Assembly (NCBI RefSeq): GCF_021172045.1
Contig: NZ_CP087164.1
Span: forward strand, 4,526,001 to 4,590,000
Direction of reading: 5' to 3'
DNA length: 64,000 bases
Origin: Capillimicrobium parvum
GTDB lineage: Bacteria; Actinomycetota; Thermoleophilia; Solirubrobacterales; Solirubrobacteraceae
The stretch's first letter is position 1; every line of letters starts with the position of its first letter. The position numbers and the translations under genes were made by a program. This document shows, in pieces, positions 39,838 to 47,292 of the stretch. The notes under the pieces are model-generated. The model did no database searches and had not been told where the DNA came from. It saw only the letters and a program-made list of their open reading frames with translations.

Positions 39838-40797
39838 ATGCCCGACGTGCGTCACCTTCTGCCCACCCCTCGGGACAAACCTGACGCACGTCCGCGAGCG
39901 GTGGCCGTGCTGGCGCACCAACAGCACGGAGTGGTCGCCGCCCGGCAGCTGAACGCACTCGGCGTCAGCAGTTCGACGATCGCCCGCTGGACCGCCGACG
40001 GCCGCCTGCTGCGCCTGCATCGCGGGGTCTACGCCGTGGGCCACCAGGCGCTGACCGCCGACGGCCACCGGATGGCGGCCGTGCTCGCCGCCGGGCCCGG
40101 GGCCGCGCTGTCGCACCGGTCCGCGGGCGAGATGCGGGGCGTGATGCGCTGGGCCGGCCCGTACCACGAGGTGACCGTCCCCGGCGCCGGGGGCCGGCGC
40201 CGGCGGGCGCGCCGCGTCCGCGTGCACCGCGGTCGCCTGGACCCCGCCGACTGGACCGTCGTGCGCGGCATCCCGGTCACGACGGTCGCCCGGACGCTGC
40301 TCGACGTCGGCGAGGTGGCACCGTCCCGGCTCCCCCGCGCGGTCGAGGAGGCCGATCGGCAGGGGCTCCTCGATGTCCCGGCGGTCCGCGAGGTCATGGC
40401 GCGCAACCCGGGGCGCCGCGGCCTCAGACCCCTCGCCACCGCACTCGAGCTCCACACGCCCGAGCCCGCGTTCACCCGCTCGGGCCTCGAACGCGCCGCG
40501 CTCGCGCTCATTCGCGACCACGGCCTCCCCCGCCCGAGCGCCAACCTCTGGCTCCACGGCTACGAGGTGGACCTGGTCTGGCCCGATCAGAAGCTGGTCG
40601 TCGAGCTCGACACGCGCGGCTTCCACGGCACGACCTCCGCCTTCGAACGCGACCGACGGCGCGATGCCGACCTCCAGGCCCGCGGCTATCGCGTGATGCG
40701 GTTCACCGACCGCCGCATCGCCGACGACGCCGCGGCCGTCGCCGCCACGATCGCCGCGGCGCTCTCGCGAGCTACCGCGGCAGCCGCGGAGCGATGA
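39838..40797 (+). CDS. AbiEi-antitoxin-like winged helix fused to DUF559/Vsr-like nuclease domain
   Basis: 319 residues from ATG 39838, or 298 from GTG 39901. The AbiEi_4-like winged helix (QQHGVVAARQLNALGVSSST, RLLRLHRGVYAVG) is followed by a middle domain (HRSAGEMRGVM, GIPVTTVARTLLDVG) and a DUF559-type nuclease fold (YEVDLVWPDQKLVVELDTRG, FERDRRRDADLQARGYRVMR) with the E-VDLVWP and VELD residues expected for a PD-(D/E)XK site. These are common orphan genes in Thermoleophilia and related actinobacteria with no proven toxin. The longer start would translate the hairpin at 39844-39892. The 3' end overlaps the convergent PucR gene by 26 bp. Confidence 0.75.
   Translation: MPDVRHLLPTPRDKPDARPRAVAVLAHQQHGVVAARQLNALGVSSSTIARWTADGRLLRLHRGVYAVGHQALTADGHRMAAVLAAGPGAALSHRSAGEMRGVMRWAGPYHEVTVPGAGGRRRRARRVRVHRGRLDPADWTVVRGIPVTTVARTLLDVGEVAPSRLPRAVEEADRQGLLDVPAVREVMARNPGRRGLRPLATALELHTPEPAFTRSGLERAALALIRDHGLPRPSANLWLHGYEVDLVWPDQKLVVELDTRGFHGTTSAFERDRRRDADLQARGYRVMRFTDRRIADDAAAVAATIAAALSRATAAAAER
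39844..39892. terminator. Imperfect 21-bp hairpin with ACCCCTC loop
   Basis: Arms 39844-39864 and 39872-39892 match at 16 of 21 positions, including an uninterrupted outer 11 bp. Loop ACCCCTC (39865-39871) is identical to that of the hairpin at 14624-14670. It lies after the coiled-coil gene and is probably its terminator. Confidence 0.55.
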
Positions 40798-41971
40798 TGC
40801 GGTACGCCTTCAGCCCGAGCCCGAGCCGCTCGCGGTCCTCGGACTGCATCGGGTCAAGCCCGGTCAGCTCCTTCACCCGGTCCAGCCGGTACGCGACGGT
40901 GTGGCGATGCGCGTAGATCGTCGCCGCGGTCGCGTTCATGTTGCAGTTCTGCTCGAGATAGGCCTCGAGCGTGCCCACGAGGTCGGTCCGGTACTGGTCG
41001 TCGTAGCGGACGATCGGCTCGACCGTGTCCTCGTAGAAGGACCGCACCTCCTCCGGGTGCGAGGCGAGCACGCGAAACAGCAGCCGGTACGTGCCCGTGC
41101 CGATGTCCTCGGCGATCGGCGCATCGGACTGGCGCAGCACGTCGAGCACGAGCTCGGCCTCCTGGATCGCCCGCGCGATGTCGGCGGGATCCGAGTAGAA
41201 CGAGGACGCGCCCACCGTCCCGTGGCGCTGCAGCCGCGTCGCCAGCCGGCGCGCGGCCTCGAGCGTCCGCTCGGGCGCGTCGTCGGCGCCCACCGCGGGC
41301 AGCAGCGCGTACACGCGCGCGTCGTCCATGTGCTGGGCCAGCGCGCCCGGATGCTCGCCGGAGATCGTCGCGACGACGTGCCGTGGACGGTCCGTGGTCA
41401 GCTCGGCGCACAGGACGACCGCGCCGCGCGACAGGTCGCAGCCGAGCCGGCCTGCACGCCGCACCACGTCGCGCGCGTCGAGATCCGGTCGCGATCGCAG
41501 CTCCTCCAGCAGCGAGCCTCGGAGGTTCTGCTCGACCTCCTCCTTGGCCTCCTCCACGGCGACCTCCGTCAGCGACGCGACGGCGGCCAGGTGCAGGAAG
41601 TCCGAGGCCTGGGGCGCGGGCGGCGCGTCGCCGGGCAGGAGCGCCACGACCCCGATGGTCTCGTCCCCCGACGTGATCGGCGCCTCGGCGACCAGCGACG
41701 ACGGCAGCGCCGACGGCCGGCCCTTGACCCGCTCGGCCGCGAACCGGCGCAGCTCGCCGATCTCGGTGCCCTCGGGATGCATGACGGCCACGGCCAGCCG
41801 CGGCACGATGATCGCCACGGGCCCCCCACAGGCGTCGGACGCGAGCTGGGCGACCCGGATGAGGCCCTCTCCGGTGAGCACCGCGTCCACCATCTGCAGG
41901 TGCAGCGCGCGCAGCCGGGCGACCAGGCCGTCGACGGAGGGATCTCGAGAGTCGGGGTGGGCTTGAGCCAT
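40772..41971 (-). CDS. PucR/CdaR-family transcriptional regulator
   Basis: 399 residues from ATG 41971. N-terminal GAF-like sensor (RVAQLASDACGGPVAIIVPR, GVVALLPGDAPP), central GGDEF-related region (GAVVLCAELTTDRPRH, GASSFYSDPADIARAIQEAE) and a C-terminal PucR helix-turn-helix (YLEQNCNMNATAATIYAHR, HTVAYRLDRVKELTGLDP). PucR proteins often control nitrogen or purine use; adjacency to glnK-amt points to nitrogen control. It is separated from glnK by a strong hairpin, so it is probably partly uncoupled. Confidence 0.88.
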   Translation of the reverse strand: MAQAHPDSRDPSVDGLVARLRALHLQMVDAVLTGEGLIRVAQLASDACGGPVAIIVPRLAVAVMHPEGTEIGELRRFAAERVKGRPSALPSSLVAEAPITSGDETIGVVALLPGDAPPAPQASDFLHLAAVASLTEVAVEEAKEEVEQNLRGSLLEELRSRPDLDARDVVRRAGRLGCDLSRGAVVLCAELTTDRPRHVVATISGEHPGALAQHMDDARVYALLPAVGADDAPERTLEAARRLATRLQRHGTVGASSFYSDPADIARAIQEAELVLDVLRQSDAPIAEDIGTGTYRLLFRVLASHPEEVRSFYEDTVEPIVRYDDQYRTDLVGTLEAYLEQNCNMNATAATIYAHRHTVAYRLDRVKELTGLDPMQSEDRERLGLGLKAYRIIAPRLPR

Positions 41972-41994
41972 CAGACGAGCGGCAGGGCAGCATG

Positions 41995-42031
41995 GCCGTG
42001 GGCGGCGGGCGATCGGCCCGCCACCCACGGC
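41995..42031 (-). terminator. GC-rich hairpin between glnK and the PucR gene
   Basis: 16-nt arms (41995-42010 and 42016-42031) with one mismatch and a 5-nt loop, 19 nt after the glnK stop. No T-tract. It would end or attenuate the amt-glnK transcript. Confidence 0.65.
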
Positions 42032-42049
42032 GCATCCATGCCGGGTTCG

Positions 42050-42424
42050 CTAGGGCGAGGCCGACGCCGCCGCGTCGGGGTGCGCCTGCAGGATCTCCTC
42101 GCCGGACTCGCCGGTACGGACCCTGAAGGCCTGCTCCACGGGCAGCACGAACACCTTGCCGTCTCCGACGGCTCCCGTGCGCCCATGCTTGAGCACGGTG
42201 TCGACGATCGTCTGCGCGTCGCCGTCTGCCACGACGCACTCGATCTTGACCTTGGGCCGCAGGTAGTTCGTCAGCTCCGCGCCGCGGTAGCGCTCGGTGA
42301 TGCCCTTCTGCCGTCCCGACCCCTTGACCTCGCTGATCGTCAATGAGGGGAAGCCGAGGTTCAGCAGCTCCATTCGGATGGGCTCGAACGCCTCGTGCCG
42401 GACGTAGGCGACGACCATCTTCAT
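42050..42424 (-). CDS. glnK: PII nitrogen regulatory protein (GlnK/GlnB-like), Leu at position 51
   Basis: 124 residues. PII hallmarks: VRHEAFEPIRMELLNLGFPS, TISEVKGSGRQKGITERYRG (residues 29-48), LRPKVKIECVVADGDAQTIV and KVFVLPVEQAFRVRTGESGE. PII binds 2-oxoglutarate, ATP and ADP and blocks AmtB through its T-loop. The residue modified by uridylylation or adenylylation in relatives, Tyr51, is Leu here (RGAEL), so that switch is absent. Encoded downstream of amt with an ATGA overlap, as usual for GlnK. Confidence 0.93.
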   Translation of the reverse strand: MKMVVAYVRHEAFEPIRMELLNLGFPSLTISEVKGSGRQKGITERYRGAELTNYLRPKVKIECVVADGDAQTIVDTVLKHGRTGAVGDGKVFVLPVEQAFRVRTGESGEEILQAHPDAAASASP

Positions 42425-43878
42425 GCTGGGACCTCCTGAGACGTCGGGGCAGGCGCCGCGGGCGCGTAGGGCCGCGACGACAGCGCGCCGTACCCCTCGA
42501 GCTCGGGCGTCGGGATGAACTGCTCCGGATACCCGTACATGCCGTGCTCGGAGATGTCCAGGCCTGCATCCTCCTCGTCTTCGCTGACGCGCAGGCCGAA
42601 GAGCGCCTTGATCGAGCCGAACGTGATCATCGAGAGGACGAACACGAGGGTGAACGCCGCCGCCACGCCGACCGCCTGGACGCCCAGCTGCTTGAACGAG
42701 CCGCTGTAGAACAGGCCGGGATCGCCGATGCCGTTGTACTTGGCCAGCCGGGTCGACGTGAACAGGCCGCACGCGAGCGTGCCCCAGATGCCGGCCACGC
42801 CGTGCGCCGACAGCGCGCCCACCGGGTCGTCGATCCTCTTGTCGATCGCCAGGACGGCGAACACGACGATGATCCCCGCGACCAGGCCGATGATCGGCGC
42901 CGCCCAGAACTCGACGTAGCCCGACGGCGCGGTGATGGCGACGAGCGCCGCGATCGCGCCGTTGCCCACCATGCCGACGTCCAGCTTCTTCTGCAGCAGG
43001 TAGATCGTCGCGCCCGCGCCGATCACACCCGCCGCCGCGGCCAGGTTCGTCACCACGACGATCTCGGCGAAGCGGTTGTCGGCCGTGCCCAGCGTCGAGC
43101 CGGGGTTGAAGCCGAACCAGCCGAGCCACAGGATGAGCACGCCCAGGCCGAACAGGGGCATGTTGTGCCCCGGGATCGCCCGCGGCTTGCCGTTGGGCGC
43201 GTACTTGCCCTTGCGCGGCCCGAGCAGGAGCAGCGCGGCCAGCGCCCCCGTGGCGCCGGTGAGGTGGACGATCGTCGAGCCGGCGAAGTCCTGCATGCCG
43301 TTGCCGACGCTGGCCAGCCAGCCGCCGCCCCAGATCCAGTGCGAGACGAGCGGGTAGATGACCGCCGCGAAGACCACCGCGTAGATCGGATAGGCGATCA
43401 GCTTGATGCGCTCCAGCGTGGTGCCCCAGACGATCGCCAGCGAGACCGCGCAGAACACGAACTGGAAGAAGAAGAACGCCGCCGTGGATCCGGTGATCTG
43501 GCCCTCGACGAAGCTCCCGGCGTTGATGGTGTGGCCGAAGGAGAAGAAGAACCCGGAGTCGCCGGCCAGCTTCGCCCCCCCACCGAAGGCGATGGCAAAA
43601 CCGACGGCCCAGTAGACGATCGAGGCGATCGAGAAGTTCATGAGGATCTTCGCGACCACGGCACCGACGTTCTTGCCGCGCGAGAAGCCGATCTCGAGGA
43701 GCGCGAAGCCGGCCTGCATGAACATGACCAGCACGGCGGCCACGATCACCCAGGTCACGTTGAGCTGATCGGCGAGGTCACCGATCGATGGTCCGTCCTG
43801 TGCGAGCGCGGCCGCTGGCAGCAGAAGCGATACGAGCACGCCGGCGATGACGGCCCGCCCCAGGCGGGGGTGAGGCAT
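42421..43878 (-). CDS. amt: Ammonium channel Amt/AmtB
   Basis: 485 residues. A signal-peptide-like start (AVIAGVLVSLLLPAAALAQ) is followed by about 11 helices with the Amt signatures: MQAGFALLEIGFSRGKNVG, DFAGSTIVHLTGATGALAAL, GFNPGSTL and DDPVGALSAHGVAGIWGTLA (the pore-lining twin-His positions are HLTG and SAHG). The cytoplasmic tail after residue 425 is acidic, then Pro/Ala-rich. SD AGGAGGG precedes ATG 43878. First gene of the amt-glnK operon, divergent from glnN. Confidence 0.95.
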   Translation of the reverse strand: MPHPRLGRAVIAGVLVSLLLPAAALAQDGPSIGDLADQLNVTWVIVAAVLVMFMQAGFALLEIGFSRGKNVGAVVAKILMNFSIASIVYWAVGFAIAFGGGAKLAGDSGFFFSFGHTINAGSFVEGQITGSTAAFFFFQFVFCAVSLAIVWGTTLERIKLIAYPIYAVVFAAVIYPLVSHWIWGGGWLASVGNGMQDFAGSTIVHLTGATGALAALLLLGPRKGKYAPNGKPRAIPGHNMPLFGLGVLILWLGWFGFNPGSTLGTADNRFAEIVVVTNLAAAAGVIGAGATIYLLQKKLDVGMVGNGAIAALVAITAPSGYVEFWAAPIIGLVAGIIVVFAVLAIDKRIDDPVGALSAHGVAGIWGTLACGLFTSTRLAKYNGIGDPGLFYSGSFKQLGVQAVGVAAAFTLVFVLSMITFGSIKALFGLRVSEDEEDAGLDISEHGMYGYPEQFIPTPELEGYGALSSRPYAPAAPAPTSQEVPA

Positions 43879-43983
43879 GAGCCCTCCTGATTCGTTGACA
43901 GGTGGCGCTCATGCTCAGGCAGCGGCCGGGACGGGTCATTGGACCAGTGTCGAAAGATCGCCCAGCGCGACTTGTCCAGGCTG

Positions 43984-44002
43984 TCGAACTCGGGAGGTTC
44001 GA
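43984..44002. promoter_or_regulatory. Inverted repeat, candidate operator
   Basis: TCGAAC (43984-43989) and GTTCGA (43997-44002), 7-bp spacer, in the upstream half of the region shared with amt. Confidence 0.35.
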
Positions 44003-44095
44003 GCCCGGCAGGCGTCGTACCGGCCTCCGCGTCCGGGAGGCGGGGCGCGTGCGATCGCCCCGTTGGCCCGGAGTGCGAATCCGGCTGGCCGTTCT

Positions 44096-44111
44096 TTATC
44101 CACGGGGATAA
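44096..44111. promoter_or_regulatory. TTATCC-N4-GGATAA palindrome over the glnN promoter
   Basis: Perfect 6-bp arms (44096-44101 and 44106-44111). The right arm overlaps a TAAGGT box, a typical repressor position. It does not match the GlnR or AmtR consensus sequences I know. Confidence 0.45.
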
Positions 44112-44133
44112 GGTCGCGCCCAGCCCGCTGCCG

Positions 44134-44139
44134 TAGCCT
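44134..44139 (+). promoter_or_regulatory. Alternative -10 box for glnN
   Basis: TAGCCT, 45 nt before ATG 44185, leaving a leader that contains the SD. Confidence 0.3.
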
Positions 44140-44184
44140 CGCCCACGAGCCGAATCCCGTCGACGAGAAGGACGAACCCCACCC

Positions 44185-46329
44185 ATGCCCGCCCCGAGGA
44201 CCCGCCAGCAGAACGTCACCGCCGCCCAGTGGGCGGCCAACGGCGCACTCGGCCCGACCGATCTGACGGAGAACATCGACTACTACGGCGAGAACGTCTT
44301 CTCGCCCGCCATCCAGAAGGACCGGCTGTCGAAGGACACCTACCGCAAGCTCCAGATCGCCGTCGCCAAGGGCGAGGGCCTCGATCTCGGGCTCGCCAAC
44401 GAGGTCGCCAACGCGATGAAGGAGTGGGCGCTCGAGAAGGGCGCGACCCACTACACGCACTGGTTCCAGCCGCTCACCGGGCTGACCGCCGAGAAGCACG
44501 ACTCGTTCTTCGACCCGCAGGGCGACGGCACCGCGATCACCGAGTTCAAGGGCAAGGAGCTCATCCAGGGCGAGCCGGACGCGTCGTCGTTCCCCACCGG
44601 CGGCATCCGGGCCACGTTCGAGGCGCGCGGCTACACCGCCTGGGACCCGACGTCCCCCGCCTTCATCCTCGAGAACCCGAACGGCGCTCTGCTGTGCATC
44701 CCGACCGCGTTCGTCTCGTGGACCGGCGAGGCGCTCGACCAGAAGATCCCGCTGATGCGCTCGATGGAGGCCCTGTCGAACTCGGCCGTGCGCGCGTGTG
44801 AGCTGCTCGGCGTCGAGGCCAACCACGTCTTCACCACGGTCGGTCCCGAGCAGGAGTACTTCCTGATCGACGAGCAGTACTACTTCGAGCGCGCGGACCT
44901 CGTGAACACGGGGCGCACGCTGTTCGGCGCCAAGCCGCCGAAGGGCCACGAGCTCGACGACCACTACTTCGGCTCCATCCCCGAGCGGATCCTCGCGTTC
45001 ATGATGGACGCCGAGCGCGAGCTGCAGCGGCTCGGCATCCCGATCAAGACGCGCCACAACGAGGTCGCGCCGAACCAGTACGAGCTCGCCCCGATCTTCG
45101 AGAACTCGAACGTCGCCAGCGACCACCAGCAGCTGACGATGCAGATCCTGCAGAACAAGGCGCGCGACTACGGCCTCGTCTGCCTGCTGCACGAGAAGCC
45201 GTTCGCCGGCGTCAACGGATCCGGCAAGCACAACAACTGGTCGATGGGGACCGACAAGGGCGTCAACCTGCTCGACCCGGGCGACACCCCGCAGGAGAAC
45301 CTGACGTTCCTGTTCTTCTGCGCGGCGGTCATCCAGGCCGTCAACCGGCACCAGGCGCTGCTGCGCGCGTCGGTCGCCAACGCTGGACAGGACCATCGCC
45401 TGGGCGCCAACGAGGCGCCGCCGGCGATCATCTCGATCTTCCTGGGCTCCGAGCTGACGAAGGCCTTCGAGGCGATCGAGAGCGGCTCGGGCGACGGCGG
45501 CACCGTGAAGGAGACGCTGGAGCTCGGCACGCCGCTGCTGCCGGTGCTGCCCAAGCACGGCGGCGACCGCAACCGCACCTCGCCGTTCGCGTTCACCGGC
45601 AACAAGTTCGAGTTCCGCGCACTCGGCTCGTCGATGTCGCTGTCGCTCCCGAACACGGTGCTCAACACCATCGCGGCCGAGGCCATGGACGACCTGACCG
45701 CCCAGCTGCGGCCCCTGGTCGACAGCGGCAAGCCGCTGATGGAGGCGGTGCTCGAGGTGGTCAAGGACGTCTACGCCGCCAACAAGCAGATCGTGTTCGA
45801 CGGCGACGGCTACTCGGAGGAGTGGCACCAGGAGGCCGAGGCCCGCGGCCTGCTGAACCTCCCGGCGACCCCGGCCGCCCTGCCGTGGCTGACGAACGAG
45901 CAGACGGTCGCGGCGTTCGCGAAGTACAACGTGCTCTCCGAGCGCGAGCTCGAGGCGCGCGAGGAGGTGCTCACCGAGCAGTACGTCGTCAAGCTCAACA
46001 TCGAGGCCGAGACGGCGGCGAGCATCGCCCGGACGCAGATCCTCCCGGCCGTCGTCCGCCACCTGGCGGAGCTGCGGGCGGCCGGCAGCGAGACGCTCAT
46101 CGGCGAGACCGAGGAGCTGCTGCGCGAGCTGGTGTTCGCGATCCAGAAGCTCGAGTCGGTCAACGAGATCCACGAGGACGACACCATCAAGCAGGAGGCT
46201 CGGTACATGCTCGAGACCGTGATCCCGGCGATGGACGCCGTCCGCGAGGTGGCCGACAAGCTCGAGCGCATCGTGGCCGACGACCTGTGGCCGCTGCCCA
46301 AGTACTGGGAGATGCTGTTCATCAAGTAA
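44185..46329 (+). CDS. glnN: Type III glutamine synthetase (GlnN)
   Basis: 714 residues, the length of GSIII rather than the about 450-475 of GSI. GSIII signatures: [50 protein letters not shown] and [20 protein letters not shown]. It makes glutamine from glutamate, ammonium and ATP as a double hexameric ring. The C-terminal 190 residues are the long helical GSIII extension. Divergent from amt-glnK; the shared control region suggests regulation by nitrogen supply. Confidence 0.95.
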   Translation: MPAPRTRQQNVTAAQWAANGALGPTDLTENIDYYGENVFSPAIQKDRLSKDTYRKLQIAVAKGEGLDLGLANEVANAMKEWALEKGATHYTHWFQPLTGLTAEKHDSFFDPQGDGTAITEFKGKELIQGEPDASSFPTGGIRATFEARGYTAWDPTSPAFILENPNGALLCIPTAFVSWTGEALDQKIPLMRSMEALSNSAVRACELLGVEANHVFTTVGPEQEYFLIDEQYYFERADLVNTGRTLFGAKPPKGHELDDHYFGSIPERILAFMMDAERELQRLGIPIKTRHNEVAPNQYELAPIFENSNVASDHQQLTMQILQNKARDYGLVCLLHEKPFAGVNGSGKHNNWSMGTDKGVNLLDPGDTPQENLTFLFFCAAVIQAVNRHQALLRASVANAGQDHRLGANEAPPAIISIFLGSELTKAFEAIESGSGDGGTVKETLELGTPLLPVLPKHGGDRNRTSPFAFTGNKFEFRALGSSMSLSLPNTVLNTIAAEAMDDLTAQLRPLVDSGKPLMEAVLEVVKDVYAANKQIVFDGDGYSEEWHQEAEARGLLNLPATPAALPWLTNEQTVAAFAKYNVLSERELEAREEVLTEQYVVKLNIEAETAASIARTQILPAVVRHLAELRAAGSETLIGETEELLRELVFAIQKLESVNEIHEDDTIKQEARYMLETVIPAMDAVREVADKLERIVADDLWPLPKYWEMLFIK

Positions 46330-46386
46330 CGAGCCCGCGACAACGCGCGACGGTCTGGCGGCGCGGGCGCGGGCGCGGGCGCGGCG

Positions 46387-46392
46387 TAGGCT
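46387..46392 (+). promoter_or_regulatory. Putative -10 box of the NAGPA-like gene
   Basis: TAGGCT, 10 nt before ATG 46403, following a GGGCGC repeat tract (about 46360-46385). Confidence 0.4.
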
Positions 46393-46402
46393 CCCGTCCG
46401 CG

Positions 46403-47155
46403 ATGAGCGCCGGGATCGTCTACGAGCTGCTGCGGTTCCGCACGCGCGACCGGGGCGAGACGACGGTCTACCTCGTCCGCCATCCGCTGCGCGCGACGCG
46501 CGTGACGATCCACTCCTTCGAGGAGCCCACGCGCCTGGACCACTGGTGCGCCGCGCACCGCCGCCCGGAGGCGATCGTCGCGGGCTTCTTCGTCCGCGAC
46601 CCGTACCGGCCGCTCGGCGAGGTCCGGCTCGGCGGCGCGGCGGTCGAGCACGAGCCCGTCGCGCAGCCGTGGACCGGTTCGCGGTCCTGCGTGTACGTCG
46701 ACGAGTACGGCGTGACGCTTGGCCCGCGGGAGGCGTTCGGCGCCGCGCCCGACGGCGACCTCGTGCAGGCGGGACCGCTGCTCGTCCACGAGGATCGGGT
46801 GGTCGTCGAGGACGGCGACCGCGAGGGCTTCTCGGCCGGCGCGTCGCAGTTCGACTCGGACATCACGATCGGCCGCTACCCGCGCTGCGCGCTCGGCGTG
46901 AGCGGCGACGAGCTGCTGGCGGTGTGCTGCGACGGGCGGCGGTCGGGGGTCGACGTCGGCCTGGAGCTCGGCGAGCTCGCCCGGCTGCTCGTGTCCTACG
47001 GCGCCCACGAGGCGATCAACCTCGACGGCGGCGGATCGTCGACGCTCGTGCACCGCGGGCACCTCCTCAACCGCCCGTACTCGAACGACGACCAGCCGGC
47101 GCCGGAGTCGCGGCCGATCCTCACCGCGCTGCTCTTCGACCCGGTCTCGAGCTAG
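46403..47155 (+). CDS. Phosphodiester glycosidase (NAGPA/DUF2233) family protein
   Basis: 250 residues, no signal peptide. Family motifs: AIVAGFFVRDPYRPLGEVRL, RCALGVSGDELLAVCCDGR, and the near-universal ending EAINLDGGGSSTLVHRGHLL. The family includes the mammalian uncovering enzyme that removes GlcNAc from phosphodiester-linked mannose; bacterial members are mostly uncharacterised. A cytoplasmic location is unusual since many members are exported. The stop codon lies in the left arm of the hairpin at 47152. Confidence 0.8.
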   Translation: MSAGIVYELLRFRTRDRGETTVYLVRHPLRATRVTIHSFEEPTRLDHWCAAHRRPEAIVAGFFVRDPYRPLGEVRLGGAAVEHEPVAQPWTGSRSCVYVDEYGVTLGPREAFGAAPDGDLVQAGPLLVHEDRVVVEDGDREGFSAGASQFDSDITIGRYPRCALGVSGDELLAVCCDGRRSGVDVGLELGELARLLVSYGAHEAINLDGGGSSTLVHRGHLLNRPYSNDDQPAPESRPILTALLFDPVSS

Positions 47156-47223
47156 TACACCCATCCGCAAGTTCTTCGGGTCTCGGTGGAATACCTCGAA
47201 GAACTTCCGGACGGCTGCACTAG
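47152..47223. terminator. Long imperfect hairpin with 27-nt arms
   Basis: Arms 47152-47178 and 47197-47223 match at 23 of 27 positions, including an uninterrupted 10 bp (AAGTTCTTCG). The 18-nt loop (47179-47196) contains a further GGT/ACC pairing. It starts at the stop codon of the NAGPA-like gene and separates it from the Moco-FNR gene. No T-tract. Confidence 0.65.
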
Positions 47224-47292
47224 GGAAGCTCCAACCCGGCGGGCGCGGTCCGCTCGCAGCCGCGCCGCGCCGACGCGAGACTGGGCCGGGCC

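Larger units (their letters stand above)
43879..44184. other. 306-bp divergent control region between amt and glnN
   Basis: Contains two palindromes (43984-44002 and 44096-44111), -10-like boxes for glnN (TAAGGT 44109-44114 and TAGCCT 44134-44139), and SD sites for both genes (GAGAAGGA near 44164-44171 for glnN). I see no coding frame here. Confidence 0.6.

Noticed and set aside
43990-44010. GGTTCGAGCCC resembling a tRNA T-arm upstream of glnN
   Set aside because: No acceptor stem, D-arm or anticodon arm could be placed around it. It is better explained as an inverted repeat.
46355-46386. GGGCGC repeat before the NAGPA-like gene as a regulatory repeat
   Set aside because: A short simple-sequence tract of a type common in such GC-rich DNA; no further structure was seen.
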